From Candidatus Latescibacterota bacterium (GTDB lineage Bacteria; Krumholzibacteriota; Krumholzibacteriia; JACNKJ01), in assembly GCA_020633725.1 (NCBI GenBank), contig JACKDC010000001.1:806001-870000 (forward strand): a DNA stretch of 64,000 nucleotides, in the 5' to 3' direction. Each line of letters begins with the position of its first letter. Position 1 is the stretch's first letter. Under the pieces are notes generated by a model. The model saw only the letters and a list, made by a program, of their open reading frames with translations, had not been told where the DNA came from and searched no databases. Position numbers and translations under genes: made by a program. Of the stretch, positions 25,381-33,205 are shown in pieces.

Positions 25381-27112
25381 CGGCCACCACCTTCCGCTCC
25401 GTGTCGCGGGAGCCGTCCTGGTAGAGCGTTTCCACGTTCACGACGAAGAGACCGTCCATCACCTGGCGGCCCCCGGAGTCCGCGAGATCCCAGTCGGCGC
25501 TGAACTGCACCGGGCCGCCCTGCGCGTCCAGGCGACGGATCAGGTCGCCCTCGAGCGAGTAGATCCGGAGCACCACCGCGTCGGCCGGGCCGGAGGTGTT
25601 GATCTGGAGGGTCTCGCCCGGCCCGCCGCGAAAGCGGCCCGGCAGGTTGAGCGCCGGCCCGGGGGCGTAGGTCACCGTGACGGGCGCGGAGAAGGGCGAC
25701 GCGTTGCCCGCGACGTCCACCGCGCGGGCGGTCCACGCGTGGGTCCCCTCGCTGAGAAGGATCGGCAGGCTGAAGCGGCCTTCCACGTCCACCGGCATGA
25801 CGGCCTTGTAGACCGCGTCCTCGTAGATCTCGACGTCGGCCTCGAGGTCGGCGCTGCTGCCCGCGAGGGTGAGCACGGGCTGGATCACGCGTGCGGGCAG
25901 GGGATCGAGGACCGGCGCGGGCGGCGCCTCCGCGTCCAGGGTCAGCGTGATGCGCGTGGCCGAACCCAGGTCGGTCTTGCGGTTGCCCGCGAGATCCTCG
26001 GCGTCCACGTAGACGTGGTGGACGTCCAGGGTGTCGGCCGCGTCGCCCCAGGCGGCGGGCAGGGTGAAGGCGTAGAATCGCTCGCCGAAGCCCGACCCGG
26101 GAAGCAGGCGGCCCACCTGGTCGAAGACCGTCGCGGTCTCCAGGGCGGCGACGCAGTCGGCGACGTCGTTGCGATCCCGGACGCGCACCACGAGGGAGTC
26201 CGGCAAGGAGTCCGGATGGAAGGTGAAGCTGGTGCCGCTCTCCACCGGTCCCCCGAGCTCCGTCACGGCGATCGTGGGCGCCAGGATGTCCAGGTTCGAG
26301 CTCAGGCTCGCGCCCGCCGGGGCGTTGCCCGCGTCGTCCTTGAGGGTCAGGTCGAGTCGGTACTGCCCGTCGACGCGCGTGCCCTCGGTGTCGAATCCAT
26401 CCCAGAGCAGGCGGTAGCGGGTCAGCCCGCCCTGCGGGAGCACGTAGGACGGATCGCGCGTGATCAGGTTGACCTGGAGGTAGCTGCCGTTGCCCGGATC
26501 CTGACGCAGCACGCGCGCCGTGGCGGTGTCGGTCAGGGTGTCGAAGTCGGCCGAGCTGAAGAAGACCTGCAGCACGGTGTCCGCGCCGGCCTGCAGCGGC
26601 GTGAAGTAGAGCGACGGTTCGAGCGCCACCGCGTCGAGGCTGGGGGGCGCGGTGTTGAGCTCGAGCTGGATCGCCGGGCTGAGGCGGACGCTGTCCTCCC
26701 CCGCCACGCCCAGGACGTGGAGGTAGTAGAGGCCGTCGGGCAGCAGGGGCTGTCCTTCCGTGTCGTCCCCGCCGCGGCCGTGCCAGGTGTGGTAGGAGCG
26801 CTTCAGGAAGCCCGTGCTCCGGACGCTGTCGGGCGGCGGCGCGGCGAGAAGGTCGGCCGGGTCGGGCGGCACGCCGGGGGACGCGTAGATCCCCAGGATC
26901 AGCGTGTCCACGGCCACGTCGCCCCCATCGCCGATGAGCGTGATGGGACAGACGTCCTGCACCCCGTCGCCGTTGGGCGAGAAGGCCCGCAGGTAGCTCG
27001 GATCCCGGACCTCCAGCGCCGAAACGGCCGGCGCCAGGGCGAGCATCAGCGCTCCGACGAGGGGCAGGCACGCCCCCAGCAGGAGAGTGATCCGCATGGC
27101 TGACTTGGACAT
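25361..27112 (-). CDS. Secreted Ig-like protein with FlgD-Ig C-terminal domain
   Basis: 583 residues from the ATG at 27112; an in-frame ATG at 27097 is an alternative. A signal peptide (LLLGACLPLVGALMLALAPAVSAL) precedes SYLRAFSPNGDGVQDVCPI, the SPNGDGxxD opening found in gliding-associated surface proteins. Three or four Ig-like domains follow, two with SGTSFTFHPDSLPD- and AVDVAGNASPF-type features. The C-terminus is FlgD-Ig-like (GETLQINTSGPADAVVLRIYS ... ADWDLADSGGRQVMDGLFVVNV). It is inferred to be exported to the cell surface. First gene of the four-gene operon ending in the rhomboid. Confidence 0.83.
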   Translation of the reverse strand: MSKSAMRITLLLGACLPLVGALMLALAPAVSALEVRDPSYLRAFSPNGDGVQDVCPITLIGDGGDVAVDTLILGIYASPGVPPDPADLLAAPPPDSVRSTGFLKRSYHTWHGRGGDDTEGQPLLPDGLYYLHVLGVAGEDSVRLSPAIQLELNTAPPSLDAVALEPSLYFTPLQAGADTVLQVFFSSADFDTLTDTATARVLRQDPGNGSYLQVNLITRDPSYVLPQGGLTRYRLLWDGFDTEGTRVDGQYRLDLTLKDDAGNAPAGASLSSNLDILAPTIAVTELGGPVESGTSFTFHPDSLPDSLVVRVRDRNDVADCVAALETATVFDQVGRLLPGSGFGERFYAFTLPAAWGDAADTLDVHHVYVDAEDLAGNRKTDLGSATRITLTLDAEAPPAPVLDPLPARVIQPVLTLAGSSADLEADVEIYEDAVYKAVMPVDVEGRFSLPILLSEGTHAWTARAVDVAGNASPFSAPVTVTYAPGPALNLPGRFRGGPGETLQINTSGPADAVVLRIYSLEGDLIRRLDAQGGPVQFSADWDLADSGGRQVMDGLFVVNVETLYQDGSRDTERKVVAVVRPAP

Positions 27113-27163
27113 ACGCTCGTCTTTCCGCGGGCGGCGCGAGGGCAGAAGCCTGAGGTCTCCGAT

Positions 27164-27193
27164 TCTCTAGGGGATGGGGTGCGGGACTGTCAA
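27164..27193 (-). promoter_or_regulatory. Promoter of the FlgD/PorV/rhomboid operon
   Basis: Minus strand: consensus TTGACA (27193-27188), 18 bases, TAGAGA (27169-27164). It would start near 27157 and leave a ~45-nt leader before the ATG at 27112. It forms one half of the 348-base divergent region 27113-27460. Confidence 0.5.
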
Positions 27194-27274
27194 GGCGAAA
27201 GCCCCCCCGCTCCCGGAGGGTCCAAACCGAGTGTAATATGGAAGTTCCTGGGCGCACGGGCCCGGGGAATCTGG

Positions 27275-27303
27275 TTGTAGGCCCCTGTGGCAGGGGGTAT
27301 AAT
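27275..27303 (+). promoter_or_regulatory. Promoter of the paired secreted-protein genes
   Basis: TTGTAG (27275-27280), 17 bases, consensus TATAAT (27298-27303). Transcription near 27310 would give a leader of about 150 nt before the TTG start at 27461. This is the best -10 match in the window. Confidence 0.65.
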
Positions 27304-27343
27304 CGTTCCCGCATGCACCGTGAGCCTTCGCATCACTGACCGC

Positions 27344-27377
27344 ATCGGCGCCAACGCTTCGGCAGGGCGCCACCGAT
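27344..27377 (+). promoter_or_regulatory. Hairpin in the long leader of the 27461 gene
   Basis: ATCG-GCGCC (27344-27352) pairs with GGCGC...CGAT (27366-27377) through nine base pairs with a small 3' bulge. A second stem, AGCCC/GGGCT, lies at about 27418-27431. No known riboswitch consensus was recognised. Confidence 0.35.
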
Positions 27378-27460
27378 TCGCACCACGGCACCGAGCTGGC
27401 GAAGCATCCGCATCCAGCCCGCCCGGGCTCAAGGGCAGCACAACTCGGGAGGTCGTCACT

Positions 27461-28120
27461 TTGAAGAAATCGCTCATGTTCGTTCTCGCCGTCGCGGCCC
27501 TGTCGTTGAGCGCCACGCCGCTGCTCGCGCAGGGAACCATCGACATCCACTTCAGCGGCTACGGCTACGAGGTGGGTGGGTTCGACTTCTCGGATCCCGG
27601 CGACGAGATCCACCTCATCAGCCACGTCACGAGCATCGACGCGCCGGGGGCGCTCCCCTATGACCCCGTCCTCAACGAGTACACGCTGGTGGTCACCGGC
27701 CTGATCTCGAATGGCGAGGTCGTCGATGCGGGCGTGTCCACGATCGTTTACAACCTCGGCCTGTTCCAGATCTTCGAGGACGCCTCGATGAACTCCGACT
27801 GGAACGAGTTCCCCTCGATCCCCGATCCGCCGTCCTCGTTCTTCGACGGCACGCTCTGGTTGAGTGGCCCCTTCACCGACTTCACCATGACCCTGTGGCG
27901 TGACCTGGGCATGGGCGTCTTCGAGGGGCACATTTCGCTCGACGGTGGCAGCGCCATCTCCTACTTCACGGAGGAGGCCTACGCCTTCGGCGGCACGCTG
28001 GTCCCGCCCCACAACCCCGGGATCCCCCCCGGCTACGAGCTCTCCCTGGACGGCGAGGTCTGGGTGGAGAGCGTGGCCACGGAGTCGTCGAGCCTGAGCC
28101 AGATCAAGGGCCTCTACTAA
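27461..28120 (+). CDS. Secreted protein of unknown function with C-terminal ATESSS...LY motif (copy 1)
   Basis: 219 residues. A TTG at 27461 is chosen: GGGAGG (27447-27452) lies eight bases upstream and it yields a classic signal peptide (MKKSLMFVLAVAALSLSATPLLAQ); the alternative ATG at 27476 would lose the lysines. The mature part is acidic and beta-rich, with no recognised domain and no cysteine. The protein ends SVATESSSLSQIKGLY, nearly the same as the end of the next gene's product. The two products are weakly similar elsewhere (GxFxIxEDAS[MF], PPGYxxxLxG), so they are paralogues. Exported, function unknown. Confidence 0.7.
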   Translation: MKKSLMFVLAVAALSLSATPLLAQGTIDIHFSGYGYEVGGFDFSDPGDEIHLISHVTSIDAPGALPYDPVLNEYTLVVTGLISNGEVVDAGVSTIVYNLGLFQIFEDASMNSDWNEFPSIPDPPSSFFDGTLWLSGPFTDFTMTLWRDLGMGVFEGHISLDGGSAISYFTEEAYAFGGTLVPPHNPGIPPGYELSLDGEVWVESVATESSSLSQIKGLY

Positions 28121-28156
28121 GCAGTGGCCGTACAACTACAGCCAAGGAGACTCAGC

Positions 28157-28807
28157 ATGAGAAAAGCGATCATCGGGGTGGCGCTCCTCCTCCTGATGGC
28201 GGTCCCTGCGTCGGCGGATGATGTGGTCTACAACTTCCTGCAGCAGGGCTACAGCTTCATCGAGGGCACCACGCCCGGCGACCAGGCCGGCGTGGTGGGA
28301 CTCTTCGAGCCCATCCAGCCTGAGAATCCCCCGTTCGACTTCGACTACGTCGGGACGGAGGTGACCTGGGTGCTCGAGGGCATGACCCTCGCGAGCTACT
28401 CCGAGGTCGCCGTGTTCCAGAACTTCCAGTTCACCGGCGGGACGGTCGGCGTCTACGAGGATGCGAGCTTCGACCTCGACTACGGGAACTCCCCGGCCGA
28501 GGGCATCGCCAGCGCCACCAACGGCACGGCGGCCCTGACCGGCACGGTTTCCGCCGCGACGGTGCTCTTCAACACGCTCACGCAGGTGGGCACGTTCAAC
28601 GGCTACTGCGTCTTCACGGGCGGTTCGCGCCTGGCGGAGCTCGGCGATCTCGCCATGCTCGAGTGGCAGGTCTTCGACGGCATGAGCGCCGACGACTCGG
28701 TGAACGTGCCGCCCGGCTACCACAGCCGTCTCGCCGGCCGCATCTTCACGGCGCAGACCGTGGCCACGGAGAGCAGCAGCTTCAGCCGGATTCGCGCGCT
28801 CTACTAG
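28157..28807 (+). CDS. Secreted protein of unknown function with C-terminal ATESSS...LY motif (copy 2)
   Basis: 216 residues from the ATG at 28157, preceded by AAGGAGA (28144-28150). A signal peptide (AIIGVALLLLMAVPASAD) precedes a beta-rich acidic domain with VGVYEDASFDLDYGN and a single cysteine. It ends TVATESSSFSRIRALY, matching the end of the upstream paralogue. Co-transcribed 36 bases after it and followed by a strong terminator, so the pair is a complete two-gene unit. No family was recognised. Confidence 0.72.
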   Translation: MRKAIIGVALLLLMAVPASADDVVYNFLQQGYSFIEGTTPGDQAGVVGLFEPIQPENPPFDFDYVGTEVTWVLEGMTLASYSEVAVFQNFQFTGGTVGVYEDASFDLDYGNSPAEGIASATNGTAALTGTVSAATVLFNTLTQVGTFNGYCVFTGGSRLAELGDLAMLEWQVFDGMSADDSVNVPPGYHSRLAGRIFTAQTVATESSSFSRIRALY

Positions 28808-28850
28808 TCGCCGCCCGCGGACGACCTTCCCCAGTATCGCGCCAAGACGA

Positions 28851-28882
28851 AGCCCCTCCCCCACGCGGGGGAGGGGCTTTTT
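28851..28882 (+). terminator. Strong intrinsic terminator
   Basis: A perfect 12-bp stem (AGCCCCTCCCCC at 28851-28862, GGGGGAGGGGCT at 28867-28878) with a four-base loop, then TTTTT to 28882. It ends the two-gene plus-strand unit; the opposite strand lacks a long T tract. Confidence 0.9.
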
Positions 28883-28905
28883 CGTCGACCGCAGACGCGC
28901 CGGCG

Positions 28906-31641
28906 TCAGTGCGCGATGCGGATGATCTGCACCCCCATCGGCCCGTCGCCCGCACCGGTGAAGTGCAGATCCAGCGTGCCGCCCGGCGGCGGCGACTGGC
29001 CGCCCGCCACCCCGATCTCCAGGTAGTCCATGGCGCTCGGCGCCAGCGTGCTGCTGTAGGCGGGGTCGTCCGCCGTGAGCTGAACGATGGCCAGCGGCTC
29101 GCTCGGGCCGCCCGAGTAGGGGAAGTCCGTGCGGATGTTGTGGCTGGTGAAGCGGTAGACGGGACCCAGGTCGTCGGCGAAGCCGTCGCCGTCGAGGTCG
29201 CGGTCGTCGAGGTAGATCGCCGCGGTCCAGTCCTTGAACACCTGTTCGAAGGTCTCGCCCGTGGCCTGCGCCACGTTCGCCGGTCCCGCCTCGGGCCCGC
29301 CGATCAGCGAGCGAGTGAAGCTGTCGCCGGTCCAGCGGTCGGCCAGGTAGCGGCAGAAGAGATAGGACGCGCCGCGCTCGGCCAGCGTCGCCGGTCCCTG
29401 CACCAGGCTCCAGAAGCGATGCGCGCCGCCGTGCAGGTAGATCTTCACGCGCGCGACGTTCTGCGCGGTGTAGCCGCAGAGGTCCTCCCCGAGATGGCTC
29501 AGGCCCTCGTTGAACCACAGCTCCTCGTCGGGGCTGTTGAGATCGCCCTGGAGGATGTAGCGCTGCCCGGCGCTGATCATGTGCTGGAATTCGTGGGCGA
29601 AGATGCTCTTCAGCGACTCGATGGTCGCGTCGATCTCGTGCGCCACCGGGCTGAACTGAGGGTTCGGACCGGGATCCGGCACGATCGCGTAGAAGAACTC
29701 GCCGTGGTTGCTCGTGCCGGGCACGTTGAACCAGATGTCCAGGTCGATGGAGTTGAAGAAGCCGCCGATGTAGGAGCCGTCGTTCCAGGTGGTGAGCCCG
29801 TTGACCACGGGGCTGAGCAGGACTGTCACCTTGCCGTCGCCGTCGATGTCCGAGGGCTCGCCGAAGGCGGCCACGTCGGTGACGTAGTCCTCTTGGTCGA
29901 AGGCCGCGCCCAGCGCGTTGATCGCGGTCGCGGGCACGTAGGCCGCGGGCGTGTCGTCGTCCACGTAGATCTTGGTGTGCGCGCCGGTGTAGCGAAGCGT
30001 CGCGTTGACGGTCACGTAGTTCGCGGGATCGAGGGTGTTGCCGTTGACCGCGAGGCAGACGAACGCCACGCGGTCCCCCAGCGGCGCCTCGCGATCGCGG
30101 ACCACGCGCTCGCCGGTGTAGGGCCCCTCCCCGCGGGTGGTGAGCAGGCGGCGGTGGAAGTCCCAGACCGGGTCGTCGTCGGCGCGCTCGCCCGCCGCGC
30201 CGCGCGCCAGGGCCACGGCGTCGACCCCGTAGCCATCCTGGCCGTAGGTGTAGTCGGGCTGCGGCCCGACCCAGCCCGCGGGCTCGCCGGCGGGCCAGTA
30301 GTCGAGGTTGTAGGGGATCATCACGTAGCGCGTGCTGCTGCCGGGCAGGGCCAGCTGCACGTTCGCGGCGCCGCCCACGAAGGGATGGTCCTCCACGCCG
30401 CCCAGCGGCTGGACCACCTCGACGTCGTAGGTCTGCGGCGCCGTCTGGTGCCCCACGCTCAGGCCGAGCGTGTAGACGCCGGGCAGCACGCCCGACGGCA
30501 CACGCACGCTCAGGTGGGTCTCGGAGGCCGCCACGACGGTCATGGGCGTCGCCCCCAGGAGCACCGTGTTGAAGGCCTCGGTCTCGCAGAAGTTGTCGCC
30601 GTCGAGGGTCAGCAGGTCGCCCGGATCCACGGGCGTGGTCGGGTTGACGCTCGTCAGGGTGGGCGCGTCGTCGGCCACGGCCTGCGCCACGCCGTCGGGC
30701 AGGCCGGTCGCGCTGGCGGTGAGCTGCTGGGTCCCCAGCGATCCGCCCAGGGTCCAGCTGCAGTCGAGGCCGCCGTCGGCGTCGGTGGTCCCGCCGGTCG
30801 GGCTCACGCTGCCGCCCTGCCCCGCGGCCACGGTCAGCGCCTGGCCGGCCACGGCGTTGCCGTAGCTGTCCTGCGCCTCCACGCGCAGGGCGCCGAGCAG
30901 CGTCTCGCCGGGCGCGTCCTTCTGGCCGTCGCCCTCGGCCCAGACCAGGCTGACCGGCGGCCCGGGCGTCGCGGTGGCGGCGATGGGCGTCACGCTGTCC
31001 AGGGTCAGACCGACGGCGTGGGGCCGCACGCTCAGCGCGCCGGCGGCGGTCCCCAGCGTGAGCACGCTGCTCACGCGGCCGTCCGGACCGCTGCTCACGG
31101 TCTCCGGATCGAAGCTGCCGTCGCCCGTCTCCAGCGCGTAGACGATCTCGACGCCCTCCACCGGCGCGCCGCCGCCGTCGGTCAGGGTGAAGACGAGCGG
31201 CTCGGCCAGCGTGCTCCCCACGACGCCGGTCTGGCCGAGACCGCTGGTGGCCGCGAGCGCGAAGGGCGCCCCCGAGACCAGGTCGGTGTAGGTGCTGACG
31301 TTCCCCGCCTCGTCCACCGCGCGCAGACGCACCACGTCCAGCAGGCCGCCGGGCAGCTGCAGGCTGAAGGCGCCGTTGCCGCCGGCGCTGGCCATCACCG
31401 GGTCGCCACCGCTGGTCTGGTTGGTGGCGCGCACGGTGGCGCTCCCCTCCACGGCGCCTGGCTGGCCGGTGACGGTCAGCATGCCCCCGCTCGGCGCGGA
31501 GACCGTGATCAGCGCGGCCACGGGCGCGCCGGGCGGCACCACGTCCACGGGGGTGGTCGTCTTCTCGCAGGCCAGGCCGAGCACAGCCAGGCTCAGGGCG
31601 GCCAGCAGGGTCCGCAGGATCGTCGGGGACAGCCGAGTCAC
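28906..31641 (-). CDS. Lipoprotein with Ig/TIG domains and M30-like zinc metallopeptidase domain
   Basis: 911 residues. The GTG at 31641 is favoured because AAGGA lies eight bases upstream; a GTG at 31647 would overlap the amidohydrolase stop. The lipobox LAVLGLAC gives a lipoprotein. Ig-like domains (invasin-type, about residues 75-300) and an IPT/TIG domain (PTLTSVNPTTPVDPGDLLTLDGDNF) come first. The catalytic part has HEFQH (His683, Glu684, His687) and a downstream NEGLSHLGE (Glu712), the gluzincin layout of M30/hyicolysin-like peptidases. A surface or periplasmic protease is inferred. Confidence 0.8.
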   Translation of the reverse strand: MTRLSPTILRTLLAALSLAVLGLACEKTTTPVDVVPPGAPVAALITVSAPSGGMLTVTGQPGAVEGSATVRATNQTSGGDPVMASAGGNGAFSLQLPGGLLDVVRLRAVDEAGNVSTYTDLVSGAPFALAATSGLGQTGVVGSTLAEPLVFTLTDGGGAPVEGVEIVYALETGDGSFDPETVSSGPDGRVSSVLTLGTAAGALSVRPHAVGLTLDSVTPIAATATPGPPVSLVWAEGDGQKDAPGETLLGALRVEAQDSYGNAVAGQALTVAAGQGGSVSPTGGTTDADGGLDCSWTLGGSLGTQQLTASATGLPDGVAQAVADDAPTLTSVNPTTPVDPGDLLTLDGDNFCETEAFNTVLLGATPMTVVAASETHLSVRVPSGVLPGVYTLGLSVGHQTAPQTYDVEVVQPLGGVEDHPFVGGAANVQLALPGSSTRYVMIPYNLDYWPAGEPAGWVGPQPDYTYGQDGYGVDAVALARGAAGERADDDPVWDFHRRLLTTRGEGPYTGERVVRDREAPLGDRVAFVCLAVNGNTLDPANYVTVNATLRYTGAHTKIYVDDDTPAAYVPATAINALGAAFDQEDYVTDVAAFGEPSDIDGDGKVTVLLSPVVNGLTTWNDGSYIGGFFNSIDLDIWFNVPGTSNHGEFFYAIVPDPGPNPQFSPVAHEIDATIESLKSIFAHEFQHMISAGQRYILQGDLNSPDEELWFNEGLSHLGEDLCGYTAQNVARVKIYLHGGAHRFWSLVQGPATLAERGASYLFCRYLADRWTGDSFTRSLIGGPEAGPANVAQATGETFEQVFKDWTAAIYLDDRDLDGDGFADDLGPVYRFTSHNIRTDFPYSGGPSEPLAIVQLTADDPAYSSTLAPSAMDYLEIGVAGGQSPPPGGTLDLHFTGAGDGPMGVQIIRIAH

Positions 31642-31643
31642 GT

Positions 31644-33143
31644 TCACCTTCCTTGGTGCCGGGGGGCGAGCCAGGTGAGGCGGCCACGTCGCGCGGTGAG
31701 GGCCACCTCGAGCTTCTCCTTGAAGTCTTCGGCACAGGGATCCCGTTCCACAAGGCAAAAGTCGGCCTGAAGTCCGGGTTTGACCTGCCCCCGCTGGGCC
31801 GCGCGCCCGGCGGCGCGCGCCGCGTCCCCGGTGACGGCGGCCAGGGCGGTCTCGGGCCGGTCGCGCCCCTCCCCGAAGATCGACGCGTCCACCGAGGCCC
31901 GCAGCGCCGGCCAGAGGGCGGCCGGCATGCCGTCCGTGCCGTAGGCGAGCGGGACGCCGCCGCGCCGCCAGTCGCCCGGCGCGCTGAAGCGTCGCGCGTA
32001 GTCCGGGCCCAGGGCGCGCGCGTAGAGGCCCCCGGGACGCCCCCAGCGGTCCATGAAGTTGGGCTGCATGCAGACGGCCACGCCCAGCGCCCCCGCCCGT
32101 TCCACCTGGCCCGGCGCGAGCATCTCCACGTGCTCCAGACGCGCGCTGCCGGGCGCGGGCCGCAGGGACTCCAGGCAGTCCAGCGCCTGACCCAGCGCCC
32201 GCTCGCCGATGGCGTGCAGGGCCACGCTCCAGCCGGCCTCCAGCGCGGCGGCGAGGGCGCGCTCCAGGGCCGCGCGCTCGTGGAGGAGGGTGCCGCTCCC
32301 GCCGTCCGCGTAGGCCGGATCCACCGCCGCCGTGCGGCCGCCGATGGAGCCGTCGAGGAAGAACTTCCGTCCCAGGGGGCGCCCGGCGGCGTCCTCGCGC
32401 GGCGCGGGGAGATCCGACAGCGGTCCGGCGTGAAAGTACTCGAGCGCCAGGGGAAAGTCCGCGGGCAGGGCGCTGGCCAGCGCGGGCAGCTCGGCGGCGC
32501 CCATGTCGGTGACGGCCGTCAGGCCCTCCGCCGCCAGGTCCCGCGCGACGTCCGCCGCCGCGACGAGCAGCCGCTCGCGCTCCAGCGGGAAGCGGCGCGC
32601 CAGGGCCACGGCGTCGCCTTCGAGCAGCAGGCCGTCGGCGCTGTCCCGCGGCGGCTCGAGGAGGGCCAGCGCGGCGCTGTTGGCCACGGCGGCGTGTCCG
32701 CAGACGCGGATCAGTCCCGCCGGGCGGCCGGGAAAGAGCGCGTCGAGCTCCGCGCGGGTGGGAAAGCGGGGATCGTCCCAGTCGCTTTCGTCCCAGCCCA
32801 CGGCGATGACGGGCCCGTCGGCGGGCGCGGCCGCCAGGCGCTCCCAGAGTTCGGCGCGACGCGCGAGGCCGGCCAGGTCCACGCGCAGCCGGCGCCGCGC
32901 CTCGTGGAAGAGGTGCAGGTGCGCGTCGCAGAGCCCTGGCAGCAGGGTCCAGCCGCCGAGGTCGATGCGTCGCGCCTCGCCCTCGGGCGCCACGAAGCGA
33001 CCGGCGGCGAGCTGTACGGCCTGCGGCGCGGCCGGGGCGCCGTCGCCGCGGTGCACGGTGAGTCCGTCCAGGCGCAGCGGCTGAACGGGGTCGACCGCGA
33101 GCGCGGCGGCGAGGAGCGCGGGGCCATCGGTAGTGGTTCGCAT
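31644..33143 (-). CDS. Amidohydrolase family protein (YtcJ-like)
   Basis: 499 residues from the ATG at 33143, with GAGGA five bases upstream. Metal-ligand signatures of the amidohydrolase superfamily are present: LLPGLCDAHLHLFHEA, a central SIGGRTAAVDPAYADGG, VALHAIGERALGQALD and LAYGTDGMPA. Members hydrolyse C-N bonds of small molecules such as N-substituted formamides. The actual substrate is not evident. Its own promoter overlaps that of the divergent 33194 gene. Confidence 0.88.
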   Translation of the reverse strand: MRTTTDGPALLAAALAVDPVQPLRLDGLTVHRGDGAPAAPQAVQLAAGRFVAPEGEARRIDLGGWTLLPGLCDAHLHLFHEARRRLRVDLAGLARRAELWERLAAAPADGPVIAVGWDESDWDDPRFPTRAELDALFPGRPAGLIRVCGHAAVANSAALALLEPPRDSADGLLLEGDAVALARRFPLERERLLVAAADVARDLAAEGLTAVTDMGAAELPALASALPADFPLALEYFHAGPLSDLPAPREDAAGRPLGRKFFLDGSIGGRTAAVDPAYADGGSGTLLHERAALERALAAALEAGWSVALHAIGERALGQALDCLESLRPAPGSARLEHVEMLAPGQVERAGALGVAVCMQPNFMDRWGRPGGLYARALGPDYARRFSAPGDWRRGGVPLAYGTDGMPAALWPALRASVDASIFGEGRDRPETALAAVTGDAARAAGRAAQRGQVKPGLQADFCLVERDPCAEDFKEKLEVALTARRGRLTWLAPRHQGR

Positions 33144-33155
33144 GGATTCCTCGGC

Positions 33156-33184
33156 TTGCAGCTGGAGTGGAGTCCCTTTATAAA
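33156..33184 (+). promoter_or_regulatory. Promoter of the TonB-like gene, predicted leaderless start
   Basis: TTGCAG (33156-33161), 17 bases, TATAAA (33179-33184). The ATG at 33194 begins only nine bases after the -10, so the transcript should start within a few bases of it; no convincing ribosome-binding site fits in between. Confidence 0.55.
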
Positions 33185-33205
33185 TCGGGGGTCATGACAC
33201 CGCAA
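33177..33205 (-). promoter_or_regulatory. Amidohydrolase promoter, overlapping the divergent one
   Basis: Minus strand: TTGCGG (33205-33200), 17 bases, TATAAA (33182-33177). The two -10 elements share the palindromic core TTTATAAA, so the polymerases on the two strands must compete. The leader is about 27 nt and carries GAGGA. Confidence 0.5.

Noticed and set aside
27310..27460. Known riboswitch in the leader of the 27461 gene
   Set aside because: Compared by eye with cyclic-di-GMP, cobalamin, TPP, glycine and SAM consensus elements; none of their conserved cores is present.
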